Part shown: piece by piece, positions 43,103 through 51,812 of the stretch
Numbering within the stretch: position 1 is the stretch's first letter
How the letters are laid out: the number at the start of each line of letters is the position of its first letter
Origin: Paracoccus sanguinis
Lineage (GTDB): Bacteria; Pseudomonadota; Alphaproteobacteria; Rhodobacterales; Rhodobacteraceae
Direction of reading: 5' to 3'
Length of the DNA stretch: 64,000 nt
Assembly (NCBI RefSeq): GCF_900106665.1
Contig: NZ_FNNA01000003.1
Coordinates: 186,001-250,000, forward strand
Notes under the pieces: generated by a model
What the model was told of the DNA's origin: nothing
Databases searched by the model: none
The model's input: only the letters and a program-made list of their open reading frames with translations
Made by a program: the position numbers and the translations under genes

Positions 43103-45490
43103 ATGACCAAGTTTTCCGATCTCAAGCTCGACCCCAAGGTGCTCAAGGCTGTGGCCGAGGCGGGCTACGAGACCCCTACCCCCATCCAGCTCGGGGCGAT
43201 TCCCCCGGCGCTCGAGGGGCGCGACGTGCTGGGCATCGCCCAGACCGGGACCGGCAAGACCGCGTCCTTCACCCTGCCGATGATCACCCTGCTCGGCCGT
43301 GGCCGCGCCCGCGCGCGGATGCCGCGCAGCCTGGTGCTGTGCCCGACGCGCGAACTCGCCGCCCAGGTGGCCGAGAACTTCGACACCTACGCCAGCCACA
43401 CGCGGCTGACCAAGGCGCTGCTGATCGGCGGCGTCTCGTTCGGCGAGCAGGACAAGCTGATCGACCGCGGCGTGGACGTGCTGATCGCCACCCCCGGCCG
43501 CCTGCTCGACCATTTCGAGCGCGGCAAGCTGCTGCTCACCGGCGTGCAGATCATGGTCGTGGACGAGGCCGACCGGATGCTCGACATGGGGTTCATCCCT
43601 GACATCGAGCGGATCTTCCAGCTCACCCCGGCGCTGACCCGGCAGACGCTGTTCTTCTCGGCCACCATGGCGCCCGAGATCGAGCGGATCACCAACACCT
43701 TCCTGAACGCCCCGGTGCGGATCGAGGTCGCGCGCCAGGCCACCACCAGCGAGACGATCACCCAGAAGCTCGTCGAGCTGACGCCCACCCGCAAGGACCA
43801 GAGCGCCAAGCAGAAGCGCGAGCTGCTGCGGGCGCTGATCGACGCCGAGGGCGAGGGGCTGAAGAACGCGATCATCTTCTGCAACCGCAAGACCGAGGTC
43901 GACGTGGTGGCGAAGTCGCTCAAGAAGCACGGCTATGACGCGGCGCCGATCCACGGCGACCTGGACCAGCGGGTGCGGATGGCGACGCTGGACGGGTTCC
44001 GCGACGGCACGCTGCGGTTCCTCGTGGCCTCGGACGTCGCGGCGCGCGGGCTCGACATCCCGGCGGTGAGCCATGTGGTGAACTTCGACCTGCCGAGCCA
44101 CGCCGAGGATTACGTCCACCGCATCGGCCGCACCGGCCGGGCCGGGCGGCTCGGGACCGCGATCTCGATCGCGACGCCGGCGGACGAGAAGTATCTGGCC
44201 GCGATCGAGAACCTGGTGAAGCAGTCCCTGCCCCGGGCCGAGAAGCCCGAGGGGTTCAGCCTGTCCGAGGCGGCGCAATCCGCCCCCCGCGAGCGGAGCG
44301 AGCGCGAGCGCGGCCCCCGCGCCGGCAGCCGGGTCCGCACCCGCGGCCGGCGCAGCGAGGCGGCCGCGAAGCCCGCGGCCGAGGTCGAGGCGCTGCCCGA
44401 GGCCATCGAGGTCGCGGCGAGCCCCGAGCCGCGCCGTGACGAACGCCGCGATGAGCGCGCCAGCGACGACCGCCGTGGCGACGACCGCCGCACGGAGGAC
44501 CGCCGCACGGACGAGCGCCGTGGCGAGGATCGGGGCGAGCGCCGCTCGGGCGAGCGCGGCGAACGTAACGGCGACCGCCGCAACGACCGCGCGGCGGACC
44601 GCAACGGCGACCGCCGCGAGGATCGCAACGGCGACCGCCGCGACGAGCGTCGGGACGAGCGCAAGGATGATCGGCGCGACGACCGGCGCGAGCGTTACCG
44701 CGACCGCGACCGCGGCCCGGCGGTGCTGGGCATGGGCGATCACGTCCCCGAGTTCCTGACCACCAGCTTCGCCGAGGCCATCGCCATCACCGACGCCCGC
44801 TCGGCCGCCTCGGCGCGCGCCGAAGCCGCAGGCGCCGAGCGGACCGGCGACGACACCCGCAGCGAGGCCCAGCCCGCCGAGCGCCCGGCCCGGTCCGAGG
44901 GCGACGAGGCCGCGCCCCGCAGCCGCTCGCGCCGCGGTCGCGGACGTGGTCGGGGCAGCGACGCCGCGTCCGACTCCAACCGCGAGGCCGAGGGCGCTGC
45001 CGAGGCGCCGGTCCACGAGACCAGCCCCGAGGCGACGCCCGCTGAGGTGACCGCCGAGGCGACGGTCGAAGCCGTCACCGAAACCCCCGCGCCCGAGGCT
45101 GCCGACGCCGCGCCGGAGGCACCGGCCAAGCCGCGCCGCACCCGCACGCGCCGCAAGCCCGCCGCCGAGCTGCCGGAAGAGCGCGAGGCCCGCGAGGCCG
45201 AGGCGACCCCGGCGGAGACCGCCGAGCCTGCGCCCGTGACCGCCGACCCCGCTCCCGACGCGCTGCCCGAGGAACGCGCCGCGCAAGAGGGCGAGACCGA
45301 CGGCAGCACCGAGACCGGCGCCGAAGCGGACGCCGAGGCTGACGCGAAGCCCGCGCCGAAGCCCCGCAAGCCGCGCGCCCCGCACAAGCCGCGGGCGACC
45401 AAGGCCAAGGCCGACGCTTCCGACGACGCCGCGCCCGCCGCCGCGCCGGTGGCCGAGGCCACCTCGGGGACCGTCGCCGGCGCGGAGTGA
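43103..45490 (+). CDS. DEAD-box RNA helicase with long charged C-terminal extension
   Basis: 795 residues from the ATG at 43103; the core is ~400. Motifs: Q (TPTPIQLGAIPPAL), I (AQTGTGKT), Ia (PTRELAAQV), II (VVDEADRMLD), III (FSATM), V (ASDVAARGLDIPAV) and VI (HRIGRTGRAG). After the core, residues ~440-540 are an Arg/Asp/Glu/Asn-rich tract of DRR/DERR/GDRR-type units, then a short ordered motif (LGMGDHVPEFLTTSFAEA), then a ~230-residue Ala/Glu/Pro tail ending in a Lys/Arg-rich patch. The core is RhlE-like. The tail is expected to be disordered and to bind RNA or drive condensation. Confidence 0.93.
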   Translation: MTKFSDLKLDPKVLKAVAEAGYETPTPIQLGAIPPALEGRDVLGIAQTGTGKTASFTLPMITLLGRGRARARMPRSLVLCPTRELAAQVAENFDTYASHTRLTKALLIGGVSFGEQDKLIDRGVDVLIATPGRLLDHFERGKLLLTGVQIMVVDEADRMLDMGFIPDIERIFQLTPALTRQTLFFSATMAPEIERITNTFLNAPVRIEVARQATTSETITQKLVELTPTRKDQSAKQKRELLRALIDAEGEGLKNAIIFCNRKTEVDVVAKSLKKHGYDAAPIHGDLDQRVRMATLDGFRDGTLRFLVASDVAARGLDIPAVSHVVNFDLPSHAEDYVHRIGRTGRAGRLGTAISIATPADEKYLAAIENLVKQSLPRAEKPEGFSLSEAAQSAPRERSERERGPRAGSRVRTRGRRSEAAAKPAAEVEALPEAIEVAASPEPRRDERRDERASDDRRGDDRRTEDRRTDERRGEDRGERRSGERGERNGDRRNDRAADRNGDRREDRNGDRRDERRDERKDDRRDDRRERYRDRDRGPAVLGMGDHVPEFLTTSFAEAIAITDARSAASARAEAAGAERTGDDTRSEAQPAERPARSEGDEAAPRSRSRRGRGRGRGSDAASDSNREAEGAAEAPVHETSPEATPAEVTAEATVEAVTETPAPEAADAAPEAPAKPRRTRTRRKPAAELPEEREAREAEATPAETAEPAPVTADPAPDALPEERAAQEGETDGSTETGAEADAEADAKPAPKPRKPRAPHKPRATKAKADASDDAAPAAAPVAEATSGTVAGAE

Positions 45491-45512
45491 TCCGCGCCGC
45501 CCGGACCCGGCC

Positions 45513-47126
45513 ATGAGCGGCCGCCCGCACGACCCGAGGCCCCTGCCCCCCGCCCCGCGGGCGCGCGGGGTTTTGCCCTCCCGCCCCCTGCCCGCGCCCG
45601 CGCGGCTCGCGCTCGACGTCGGTCTGGGGGTGGCGGCGGCGCTGGGACAAGCGCCGTGGGGCCTGTGGCCGGTCACGCTGATCGCACTCGCCGCGCTGCT
45701 CTGGCGGATCGGCGGCGCCCCCTCGGCCCGCGCGGCGTTCCTGCGGGCGCTGGCGGGCGGCGCGGGGCATTTCGCCCTCGCGCTCTTCTGGATCACCCAG
45801 CCCTTCCTCGTCGAGGCCGAGATCTACGGCTGGATGGCGCCCTTCGCGCTGGTGCTGATGGCGCTTGGCGGCGGGCTGTTCTGGGCCATCCCGGCTGCGG
45901 CGCTGCACCCGCTCGGTCACGACCGGCGGACGCGGGCGCTGGCTCTGGCGCTGGGGCTGGTCCTCTCGGACTGGCTGCGCGGCTGGATCTTCACCGGCTT
46001 TCCCTGGGCGCTCAGCGGCCACATCTGGATCGACACCCCCGCGGGCCAGCTCGCGGCCTGGGGCGGTGCGCTGGGTCTGTCGGCGCTGACGCTCGCCGCT
46101 GCAGCGCTGCCTGCCTGGGGCTGGACGCCCGCCCGTCCCCGCTGGCGGGCCTGGGTGCGCGGTACGACGCTCGCCGCGATGCTGGTCGCCGCGGCTTGGG
46201 TTGCCGGGCTCGCGCGGCTCGCGCAGCCGCTGCCGCCCGACCACTCCGCGGTGATCCGGCTCGTCCAGCCCAACGCCGACCAGACGCTGAAATGGACCCC
46301 CGAATGGGCGCCGGTGTTCTACGCCCGGCTGCTCGAGCTCAGCGCCCTGCCCGTCGATCCGCGCCTGGGCGGCGGTCGCCCCGCGGCGGTGGTCTGGCCC
46401 GAAACCTCGGTTCCGTTCCTTCTGAACGAGGCGGACCCCTTCCTGCCCGAGATCGCCGCCGCCGCCGGCGCCCCGGTCCTCGCCGGCATCCAGCGCGGCG
46501 ACGGGGCTCGCTGGTACAACAGCCTCGCCGAGTTCACCGCCGAAGGCAGCATCGGCCCGGTCTACGACAAGTTCCACCTCGTCCCCTTCGGCGAATACAT
46601 CCCCTGGGGCGACGCGCTGGCGCGCTTCGGCGTCTCGGCCTTCGCCGCGCAGGCGGGCAACGGCTATGCGCGCGGAACGGGGCCGACGGTGCTGACCCTC
46701 GCCGGTCTGCCGCCGGTGCAGCCGATGATCTGCTACGAGACGATCTTCGAGCGCGACCTCGCCCGCCCGCCACGGTGGGCGGGTGAGCGGCCCGCGTGGC
46801 TCTTGCAGGTGACGAACGACGCCTGGTTCGGCAGCTGGTCGGGCCCCTACCAGCATCTCGCGCAAGCGAGGCTGCGCGCCATCCAGACCGGGCTGCCGCT
46901 GCTGCGCGCGGCCAACACCGGCGTCTCGGCGGTGATCGATGCACAGGGGCGGGTGCGCGACCGGCTGGCGCTGAACGGGGCCGGCGTGCTCGACGCGCGC
47001 CTGCCGGGGGCGCTGCCCCCGACGCTCTGGTGGCGCTGGGGCGACGCGCCGCTGCTGGCGCTGCTGGGGCTGGCGCTCGCGGGGCTCATCGCCCGCCGTC
47101 CGCGGCGGGCCCGCAGCGGCCGTTGA
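45513..47126 (+). CDS. lnt: Apolipoprotein N-acyltransferase
   Basis: 537 residues. A hydrophobic N-terminal half (about six spans, with LGVAAALGQAPWGLWPVTL and LSDWLRGWIFTGFPW) precedes a periplasmic nitrilase domain: VVWPETSVPFL (catalytic Glu), YDKFHLVPFGEYIPWGD (Lys) and MICYETIFE (nucleophile Cys). It adds the third acyl chain to outer-membrane lipoproteins. It starts 22 bases after the helicase stop and runs towards metK. Confidence 0.95.
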   Translation: MSGRPHDPRPLPPAPRARGVLPSRPLPAPARLALDVGLGVAAALGQAPWGLWPVTLIALAALLWRIGGAPSARAAFLRALAGGAGHFALALFWITQPFLVEAEIYGWMAPFALVLMALGGGLFWAIPAAALHPLGHDRRTRALALALGLVLSDWLRGWIFTGFPWALSGHIWIDTPAGQLAAWGGALGLSALTLAAAALPAWGWTPARPRWRAWVRGTTLAAMLVAAAWVAGLARLAQPLPPDHSAVIRLVQPNADQTLKWTPEWAPVFYARLLELSALPVDPRLGGGRPAAVVWPETSVPFLLNEADPFLPEIAAAAGAPVLAGIQRGDGARWYNSLAEFTAEGSIGPVYDKFHLVPFGEYIPWGDALARFGVSAFAAQAGNGYARGTGPTVLTLAGLPPVQPMICYETIFERDLARPPRWAGERPAWLLQVTNDAWFGSWSGPYQHLAQARLRAIQTGLPLLRAANTGVSAVIDAQGRVRDRLALNGAGVLDARLPGALPPTLWWRWGDAPLLALLGLALAGLIARRPRRARSGR

Positions 47127-47163
47127 CGCCGCCGCGCGGTTGGCGTAGCTGCGGGCTTCGGCC

Positions 47164-47209
47164 CCCACAACGGCTTCCTGGCGTGGCGCGGCCCTGACCC
47201 AATGGAGCA
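47164..47209 (+). promoter_or_regulatory. SAM/SAH riboswitch in the metK leader
   Basis: CCAC (47165-47168) and GTGG (47183-47186) close a hairpin whose loop is AACGGCTTCCTGGC, and AATGGAGCA lies at 47201-47209, just before the metK ATG at 47213. The loop CUUCC and the downstream GGAG are the two halves of the pseudoknot in this riboswitch class; GGAG is also the Shine-Dalgarno, so ligand binding would hide it and lower MetK synthesis. The CACAACGGCUUCCUGGCGUG core matches the published SAM/SAH consensus found in Rhodobacterales. Confidence 0.9.
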
Positions 47210-47212
47210 ATC

Positions 47213-48379
47213 ATGTCCCGTCAGAATTATGTCTTCACCTCGGAGTCCGTCTCCGAGGGGCACCCCGACAAATTGTGCGACCAGATCTCGGACGCCGTCC
47301 TCGACGCGCTCTTGACCGAGGAAGAGCAGGCCCGGGTGGCATGCGAGGCCTTTGCCACCTCAGGCATGGTGGTCATCGGCGGTGAAATCGGGCTGCGGGA
47401 CAAGGCCCGGCTCACCTCGATGATGGGCCGCATCCCCGAAATCGCCCGCGGGGTGATCAAGGACATTGGCTACGAGCAGGAGAAGTTCCACTGGAACACC
47501 TGCCACGTCCTGAACTTCCTGCACCAGCAGTCGGCGCATATCGCACAGGGCGTGGACAAGGACGGCGCCGGCGACCAGGGGATCATGTTCGGCTATGCCG
47601 TGGACGAGACGCCCGAGTTGATGCCGGCGCCGATCCAGTATGCCCACGCGATCCTGCGCCGCCTGGCCGAGGCGCGGAAGTCGGGTGAGCAGCCGACGCT
47701 CGGTCCCGACGCCAAGTCGCAGCTGTCGGTGCGCTACGAAAACGGCAAGCCGGTGGGCGTGACCCAGATCGTCGTCAGCCACCAGCACCACGACGAGTTC
47801 CAGACCTCGGACGACATCCGCGCCATCGTCGAGCCCTATGTCCGCGAGGTCCTGCCCGAAGGCTGGCTGACCGAAGAGACGGTGTGGCACGTCAACCCGA
47901 CCGGCAAGTTCGTGATCGGCGGGCCGGACGGGGACGCCGGGCTGACCGGGCGCAAGATCATCGTGGACACCTACGGCGGCGCGGCCCCGCATGGCGGCGG
48001 GGCGTTCTCGGGCAAGGACGCGACCAAGGTGGACCGCTCGGCGGCCTATGCGGCGCGCTATCTGGCCAAGAACGTGGTTGCGGCGGGGCTGGCGAAGCGC
48101 TGCGTGATCCAGCTGTCCTATGCGATCGGCGTGGCCGAGCCGCTGTCGATCTATGCCGACACCTTCGGCACCGGCGAGATCCCGAATGCCGAGATCGAGC
48201 GCGCGGTGCGGGCGGTGATGGACCTCAAGCCCACGGGCATCCGCGACCACCTGAACCTGAACCGCCCGATCTACCGCCGCACCGCCGCCTACGGCCACTT
48301 CGGCCGCGCGCCCGAGGCGGACGGCGGCTTCAGCTGGGAACGCACGGACCTGGTCGAGGCGCTGAAGGGCGCGGTCTGA
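47213..48379 (+). CDS. metK: S-adenosylmethionine synthetase
   Basis: 388 residues, full length. [22 protein letters not shown] opens the protein with the ATP/Mg site, [12 protein letters not shown] is the signature hexapeptide region, and [23 protein letters not shown] holds the P-loop-like motif. It makes SAM from methionine and ATP and is placed under control of its own product by the riboswitch just upstream. A strong terminator follows. Confidence 0.97.
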   Translation: MSRQNYVFTSESVSEGHPDKLCDQISDAVLDALLTEEEQARVACEAFATSGMVVIGGEIGLRDKARLTSMMGRIPEIARGVIKDIGYEQEKFHWNTCHVLNFLHQQSAHIAQGVDKDGAGDQGIMFGYAVDETPELMPAPIQYAHAILRRLAEARKSGEQPTLGPDAKSQLSVRYENGKPVGVTQIVVSHQHHDEFQTSDDIRAIVEPYVREVLPEGWLTEETVWHVNPTGKFVIGGPDGDAGLTGRKIIVDTYGGAAPHGGGAFSGKDATKVDRSAAYAARYLAKNVVAAGLAKRCVIQLSYAIGVAEPLSIYADTFGTGEIPNAEIERAVRAVMDLKPTGIRDHLNLNRPIYRRTAAYGHFGRAPEADGGFSWERTDLVEALKGAV

Positions 48380-48403
48380 CCTTTCAGCGATTGGGAAATG
48401 ATG

Positions 48404-48433
48404 CGCCCGCCGGTCCCATCCGGCGGGCGTTTT
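48404..48433 (+). terminator. Rho-independent terminator of metK
   Basis: Perfect 10-bp stem CGCCCGCCGG (48404-48413) with CCGGCGGGCG (48420-48429), 6-base loop, then UUUU (48430-48433). Confidence 0.92.
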
Positions 48434-48456
48434 CTCTGTCACCCGCCTGTCGCAAA

Positions 48457-48497
48457 TAGCATGACAATATCGCCGCGTCGGCTATGATTGACATGAT
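48457..48497 (+). promoter_or_regulatory. Probable EnuR operator upstream of enuR
   Basis: Contains TAGCATGACAATAT (48457-48470), the exact reverse complement of ATATTGTCATGCTA upstream of ehuA, and GATTGACATGAT (48486-48497), identical to a site upstream of ehuA. It ends 21 bases before the enuR ATG, where bound regulator would block its own gene. Confidence 0.6.
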
Positions 48498-48518
48498 CCT
48501 TCACGACGGCGTTCCTTC

Positions 48519-49901
48519 ATGCAATGGCATCCCGATCCCCAGCGGCTGGCCCGTCCTGTCTACCTTTCGCTGGCAGAGCAGTTCACCCAGGCCATCCAGA
48601 CGGGGCGGCTGGGTGCGGGAACACGGCTGCCGCCGCAGCGCGCGCTGGCGGACCGGCTCGGCGTTTCGCTGCAGACCGTGTCGCGCGCCTATGATGAGCT
48701 GGGCCGCCGCGGCATGATCGCGGGCGAGGTCGGGCGCGGCACCTTCGTGCTGCCGCAGTCGGCCGAGGCGCCCGCGCCCTATCTGAACCGGCGGACCGGC
48801 GGGGTGGTGGATCTGTCGATCCTCAAGCCCGTTACCGACGCGCTGCATCTTCAGAAGATGCGTGAGGGGCTGGCCTGGCTGGCCGAGAACCTGCCGCCGC
48901 AGGCGGCGCTGTCGTTCCGGCCGACCTCGGTGATGCCTGAGCATCTCAAGACCGCCGCCGCGTGGCTGGCGCGTGGCGGGATCGACGTCGCGCCCGAGCA
49001 GATCGTGATCACCGATGGCGCGACGCCGGCGATCACCACGGCGGTGATGACGGCCGTGCCGCCCGGCGGGACGCTCGCCGCGGCCGAGCTGACCCACCAC
49101 CTGCTGCAACCCCTGACCCGCTATCTCGGCCTGCACCTCGAGCCACTGCCGCTGGACGACCACGGGATCGTGCCGGCCGCGCTCGAGCAGGCGGCCCGGA
49201 CCAAGGGGCTGTCGGCGCTCTACCTGCAGCCCGCGGCCATCAACCCGCGGGGCGTGCTGTCGCCGGCCGACCGGCGGGCCGAGATCGTGGCCATCGCCCG
49301 GCGCCACAACCTCGCGCTGATCGAGAACGACATCCTGAACCAGCTTCTGACCGACCGCCCGACGCCCTACGCGGCGCTGGCGCCTGAGCGGGTGCTGCAC
49401 ATCAACGGCTTCACCAAGATCAGCCTGCCGGGGCTGCGGGTGGCCTATCTGACGCTGCCCGAGCGGCTCGCGCGCGCAGCCGCCAACCGCCACCTCGTGA
49501 CGAACTGGATGGCGACGCCGATCATGGTCGAGCTACTCGGCCGCTGGATCGCCGACGGGACCATGACCGGGCTGATCGGCTGGCAGCGCCAGGCGCTGGC
49601 CGAACGGCACGCCATCGCCCGCGCGGTGCTGCCGGAGGGCCTGTGCCGGTCCCACGCCCAGGCGCTGCACCTCTGGCTCGAGCTGCCGGCCGGCATCCGG
49701 GAGGAGGAGTTCGTCGCCATGGCGCACCGGCGCGGCGTCGCGGTTGCCTCGAGCCAGTCGTTCCGCATCGGCGGGCAGCCCGGACCGGGGGCGTTGCGCA
49801 TCGCACTGGGTCCGCCGAGCCGCGACGATCTGAGCCGCGGCCTCGCCACCGTGGCCGAGCTGCTCGCCGAGTCGGACGAGCCGATCCTGCCGCTGGTCTG
49901 A
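48519..49901 (+). CDS. enuR: MocR-type transcriptional regulator of ectoine use (EnuR-like)
   Basis: 460 residues. The N-terminal GntR-type winged helix (YLSLAEQFTQAIQTGRLGAGTRLPPQRALADRLGVSLQTVSRAYDELGRRG, about 15-75) is joined to an aminotransferase-fold domain with the PLP lysine at residue 300 (NGFTKISLPGLR). In the characterised Ruegeria protein EnuR, PLP on the equivalent lysine senses ectoine-breakdown intermediates and relieves repression. It heads the ectoine island, with matching operator motifs on both sides of the gene. Confidence 0.88.
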   Translation: MQWHPDPQRLARPVYLSLAEQFTQAIQTGRLGAGTRLPPQRALADRLGVSLQTVSRAYDELGRRGMIAGEVGRGTFVLPQSAEAPAPYLNRRTGGVVDLSILKPVTDALHLQKMREGLAWLAENLPPQAALSFRPTSVMPEHLKTAAAWLARGGIDVAPEQIVITDGATPAITTAVMTAVPPGGTLAAAELTHHLLQPLTRYLGLHLEPLPLDDHGIVPAALEQAARTKGLSALYLQPAAINPRGVLSPADRRAEIVAIARRHNLALIENDILNQLLTDRPTPYAALAPERVLHINGFTKISLPGLRVAYLTLPERLARAAANRHLVTNWMATPIMVELLGRWIADGTMTGLIGWQRQALAERHAIARAVLPEGLCRSHAQALHLWLELPAGIREEEFVAMAHRRGVAVASSQSFRIGGQPGPGALRIALGPPSRDDLSRGLATVAELLAESDEPILPLV

Positions 49902-49912
49902 CGACCCGGCTC

Positions 49913-49948
49913 ATATTGTCATGCTACAATATTGTCGATTGACATGAT
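49913..49948 (+). promoter_or_regulatory. Probable EnuR operator upstream of ehuA
   Basis: ATATTGTC occurs twice as direct repeats (49913-49920 and 49929-49936) and the unit ATTG[T/A]CATG[C/A]T occurs at 49915-49925 and 49938-49948, 23 bases (about two turns) apart. Both flanking motifs recur upstream of enuR. The region is AT-rich against a GC-rich background. MocR regulators commonly bind such direct repeats. Confidence 0.65.
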
Positions 49949-49991
49949 TTGAGGTGGCGCCGATGCTGGGCCGAACTTTGGTGCGGGGGCC

Positions 49992-50777
49992 ATGGACCAG
50001 CCAGTCATCCGGGTCGAGAATCTCAGAAAGTCGTTCGGCGCGCTGACCGTCATCGACGGCTTGTCGTTCGACGTGGCGCGCGGCGAGAAACTGGCGCTGA
50101 TCGGGCCATCCGGATCTGGGAAGACGACCATCCTGCGCATCCTCATGACGCTCGAAACGATCTCGGGCGGGCGCATCGAGATCTGCGGTGAGCCGCTGTT
50201 CCACATGCGCCGGGGCGGGGCCGAGGTGCCCGCCGACGAGGCCCATCTGCACAGGATGCGCCGCCATATCGGCATGGTCTTCCAGCACTTCAACCTGTTC
50301 CCGCACAAGTCGGTGCTCGACAACATCACCCTCGCCCCGATCCTGACCAAGGGCGAGACGCGCCCGGCCGCCGAGGCGCGCGCCCGCGAGCTGCTCGAGA
50401 TGGTCGGGCTGTCGGACAAGGCATCGGCGATGCCGGCGCAGCTGTCGGGCGGACAGAAGCAGCGCGTGGCGATCGCCCGTGCGCTGGCGCTCAACCCGCA
50501 GATCATGCTCTTCGACGAGGTCACCTCGGCCCTCGACCCCGAGCTGGTCGAGGAGGTGCTCGAGGTGATGAAGCGGCTCGCCGCCGAGACCGACATGACC
50601 ATGCTGCTCGTGACCCACGAGATGGGCTTCGCGCGCGAGTTCGCCGACCGGGTGCTGTTCTTCGACGGCGGCCGGATCTGCGAGCAGGGCCCGCCCGAGC
50701 AGCTTTTCACCAATCCCACGCAGGAGCGCACCAGAACCTTCCTGCGCAAGATCATCGCCGCGGGTCACCGCGTGTGA
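49992..50777 (+). CDS. ehuA: Ectoine/hydroxyectoine ABC transporter ATP-binding protein
   Basis: 261 residues of the polar amino-acid ABC ATPase family. Walker [13 protein letters not shown]-loop [12 protein letters not shown], signature [16 protein letters not shown], Walker [16 protein letters not shown] and H-loop [13 protein letters not shown]. The segment [19 protein letters not shown] between the Walker A region and Q-loop is an insertion seen in EhuA proteins. It supplies energy for ectoine import with EhuB and the EhuCD permease. Confidence 0.9.
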   Translation: MDQPVIRVENLRKSFGALTVIDGLSFDVARGEKLALIGPSGSGKTTILRILMTLETISGGRIEICGEPLFHMRRGGAEVPADEAHLHRMRRHIGMVFQHFNLFPHKSVLDNITLAPILTKGETRPAAEARARELLEMVGLSDKASAMPAQLSGGQKQRVAIARALALNPQIMLFDEVTSALDPELVEEVLEVMKRLAAETDMTMLLVTHEMGFAREFADRVLFFDGGRICEQGPPEQLFTNPTQERTRTFLRKIIAAGHRV

Positions 50778-50805
50778 TGCCCCCCAACAGGAGAGAGATG
50801 CGACC

Positions 50806-51645
50806 ATGAAAGCCAGTATCCTCGCGGCGTTCGCCATCGCCGTCCCGGTCCTTGCGGCGCCGACGCTCGCCGCGGCCGACAAGCTCGACGACCTGAAATC
50901 GGCCGGCAAGGTCACGATCGCCATCGGCAATGAGCCGCCCTTCACCGCCATCGCCCCCGATGGCGCCGTCTCGGGCGCGGCGCCTGACGTGGCCCGCGCG
51001 GTGTTCCAGAAACTCGGCGTCGATTCGCTCGGCGCGCAGGTGATCGAGTACGGCGCAATGATCCCGAGCCTGCAGGCGGGCCGCGTGGACGCCATCGCCG
51101 CCGGGCTGTTCATGAAGCCCGAGCGCTGCGCCGCGGTCGCCTATTCCGAGCCCGTGCTCTGCGACGCCGAGGCGATGCTGGTCGCCAAGGGCAACCCCAA
51201 GGGCTTCAAGTCCTACGCCGACATCGCCGCGGCCGACGGCGCCCGCATCGGCGCGCCCGGCGGCGGCACCGAGGAGAAGCTGGCGCTCGAGGCGGGCGTG
51301 CCGCGAGACCGGGTAATCGTGGTGCCGGACCCGCAGTCGGGGCTGAAGATGCTGCAGGACGGCCGGCTTGACGCCTATTCGCTGCCGGTGCTGTCGATGA
51401 GCGACCTGATGAAGAAAGGCGGCGAGGGCAGCGTCGACCTGATCGCGCCGGTCGAGGGGGCGCCGGTCTCGTGCGACGGCGTGGCGTTCAACCGCAACGA
51501 CGCCGCCCTGCGCGACGCCTTCGACGTCGAGCTGGCGAAGCTGAAGGAGTCGGGCGAGTTCGCGAAGATCGTCGAGCCCTACGGCTTCTCGGCCCAGGCC
51601 GCGCTGTCGACGACCCGCGACAAGCAGTGCGCCGCGCCGCAGTGA
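50806..51645 (+). CDS. ehuB: Ectoine/hydroxyectoine-binding periplasmic protein
   Basis: 279 residues, extracellular solute-binding family 3. Signal peptide MKASILAAFAIAVPVLAAPTLAAA (about 24 residues), then KVTIAIGNEPPFTAIAPDG, the N-terminal lobe of EhuB with NEPPFT near the ligand pocket, and GAPGGGTEEKLALEAGV where EhuB proteins place the second-lobe contact. Two cysteine pairs are visible (RCAAVAYSEPVLCDAE and SCDG...KQC). Its place between ehuA and the permease supports the ectoine call over other amino acids. Confidence 0.88.
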   Translation: MKASILAAFAIAVPVLAAPTLAAADKLDDLKSAGKVTIAIGNEPPFTAIAPDGAVSGAAPDVARAVFQKLGVDSLGAQVIEYGAMIPSLQAGRVDAIAAGLFMKPERCAAVAYSEPVLCDAEAMLVAKGNPKGFKSYADIAAADGARIGAPGGGTEEKLALEAGVPRDRVIVVPDPQSGLKMLQDGRLDAYSLPVLSMSDLMKKGGEGSVDLIAPVEGAPVSCDGVAFNRNDAALRDAFDVELAKLKESGEFAKIVEPYGFSAQAALSTTRDKQCAAPQ

Positions 51646-51749
51646 CGCGCGCGCCCGGGCCGTGGCGCTGACGGTCCGGGGCCAGCGGGGCGTCCCCGCC
51701 CCCACCGGCCACGGGGCAAGTGCGCCCCCGGCCCCGATCCCCGCCCGAT

Positions 51750-51772
51750 GGGCCGCGGCTGACCCGTGGCCC
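51750..51772 (+). other. Hairpin between ehuB and the permease gene
   Basis: GGGCCGCGG (51750-51758) pairs with CCGTGGCCC (51764-51772) with one G-U, loop of 5, in a 167-base gap. No U tract. Such hairpins after a binding-protein gene usually protect the upstream mRNA and reduce permease expression. Confidence 0.4.
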
Positions 51773-51812
51773 CGGGTGACCCCTTGGCTTCCAACAGGCG
51801 GACCGTATCCCC

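Noticed and set aside
44436-44700. Repetitive DNA in the helicase as a CRISPR-like or satellite array
   Set aside because: Units are irregular, stay in frame and encode an Arg/Asp/Glu-rich tract, so they are protein-coding repeats.
40382-45796. A 1804-codon open frame on minus and a 1205-codon frame on plus (39349-42966)
   Set aside because: Both run antisense or out of frame across argS, the antiporter and the helicase, which have full motif support. Long shadow frames are expected in DNA this GC-rich.
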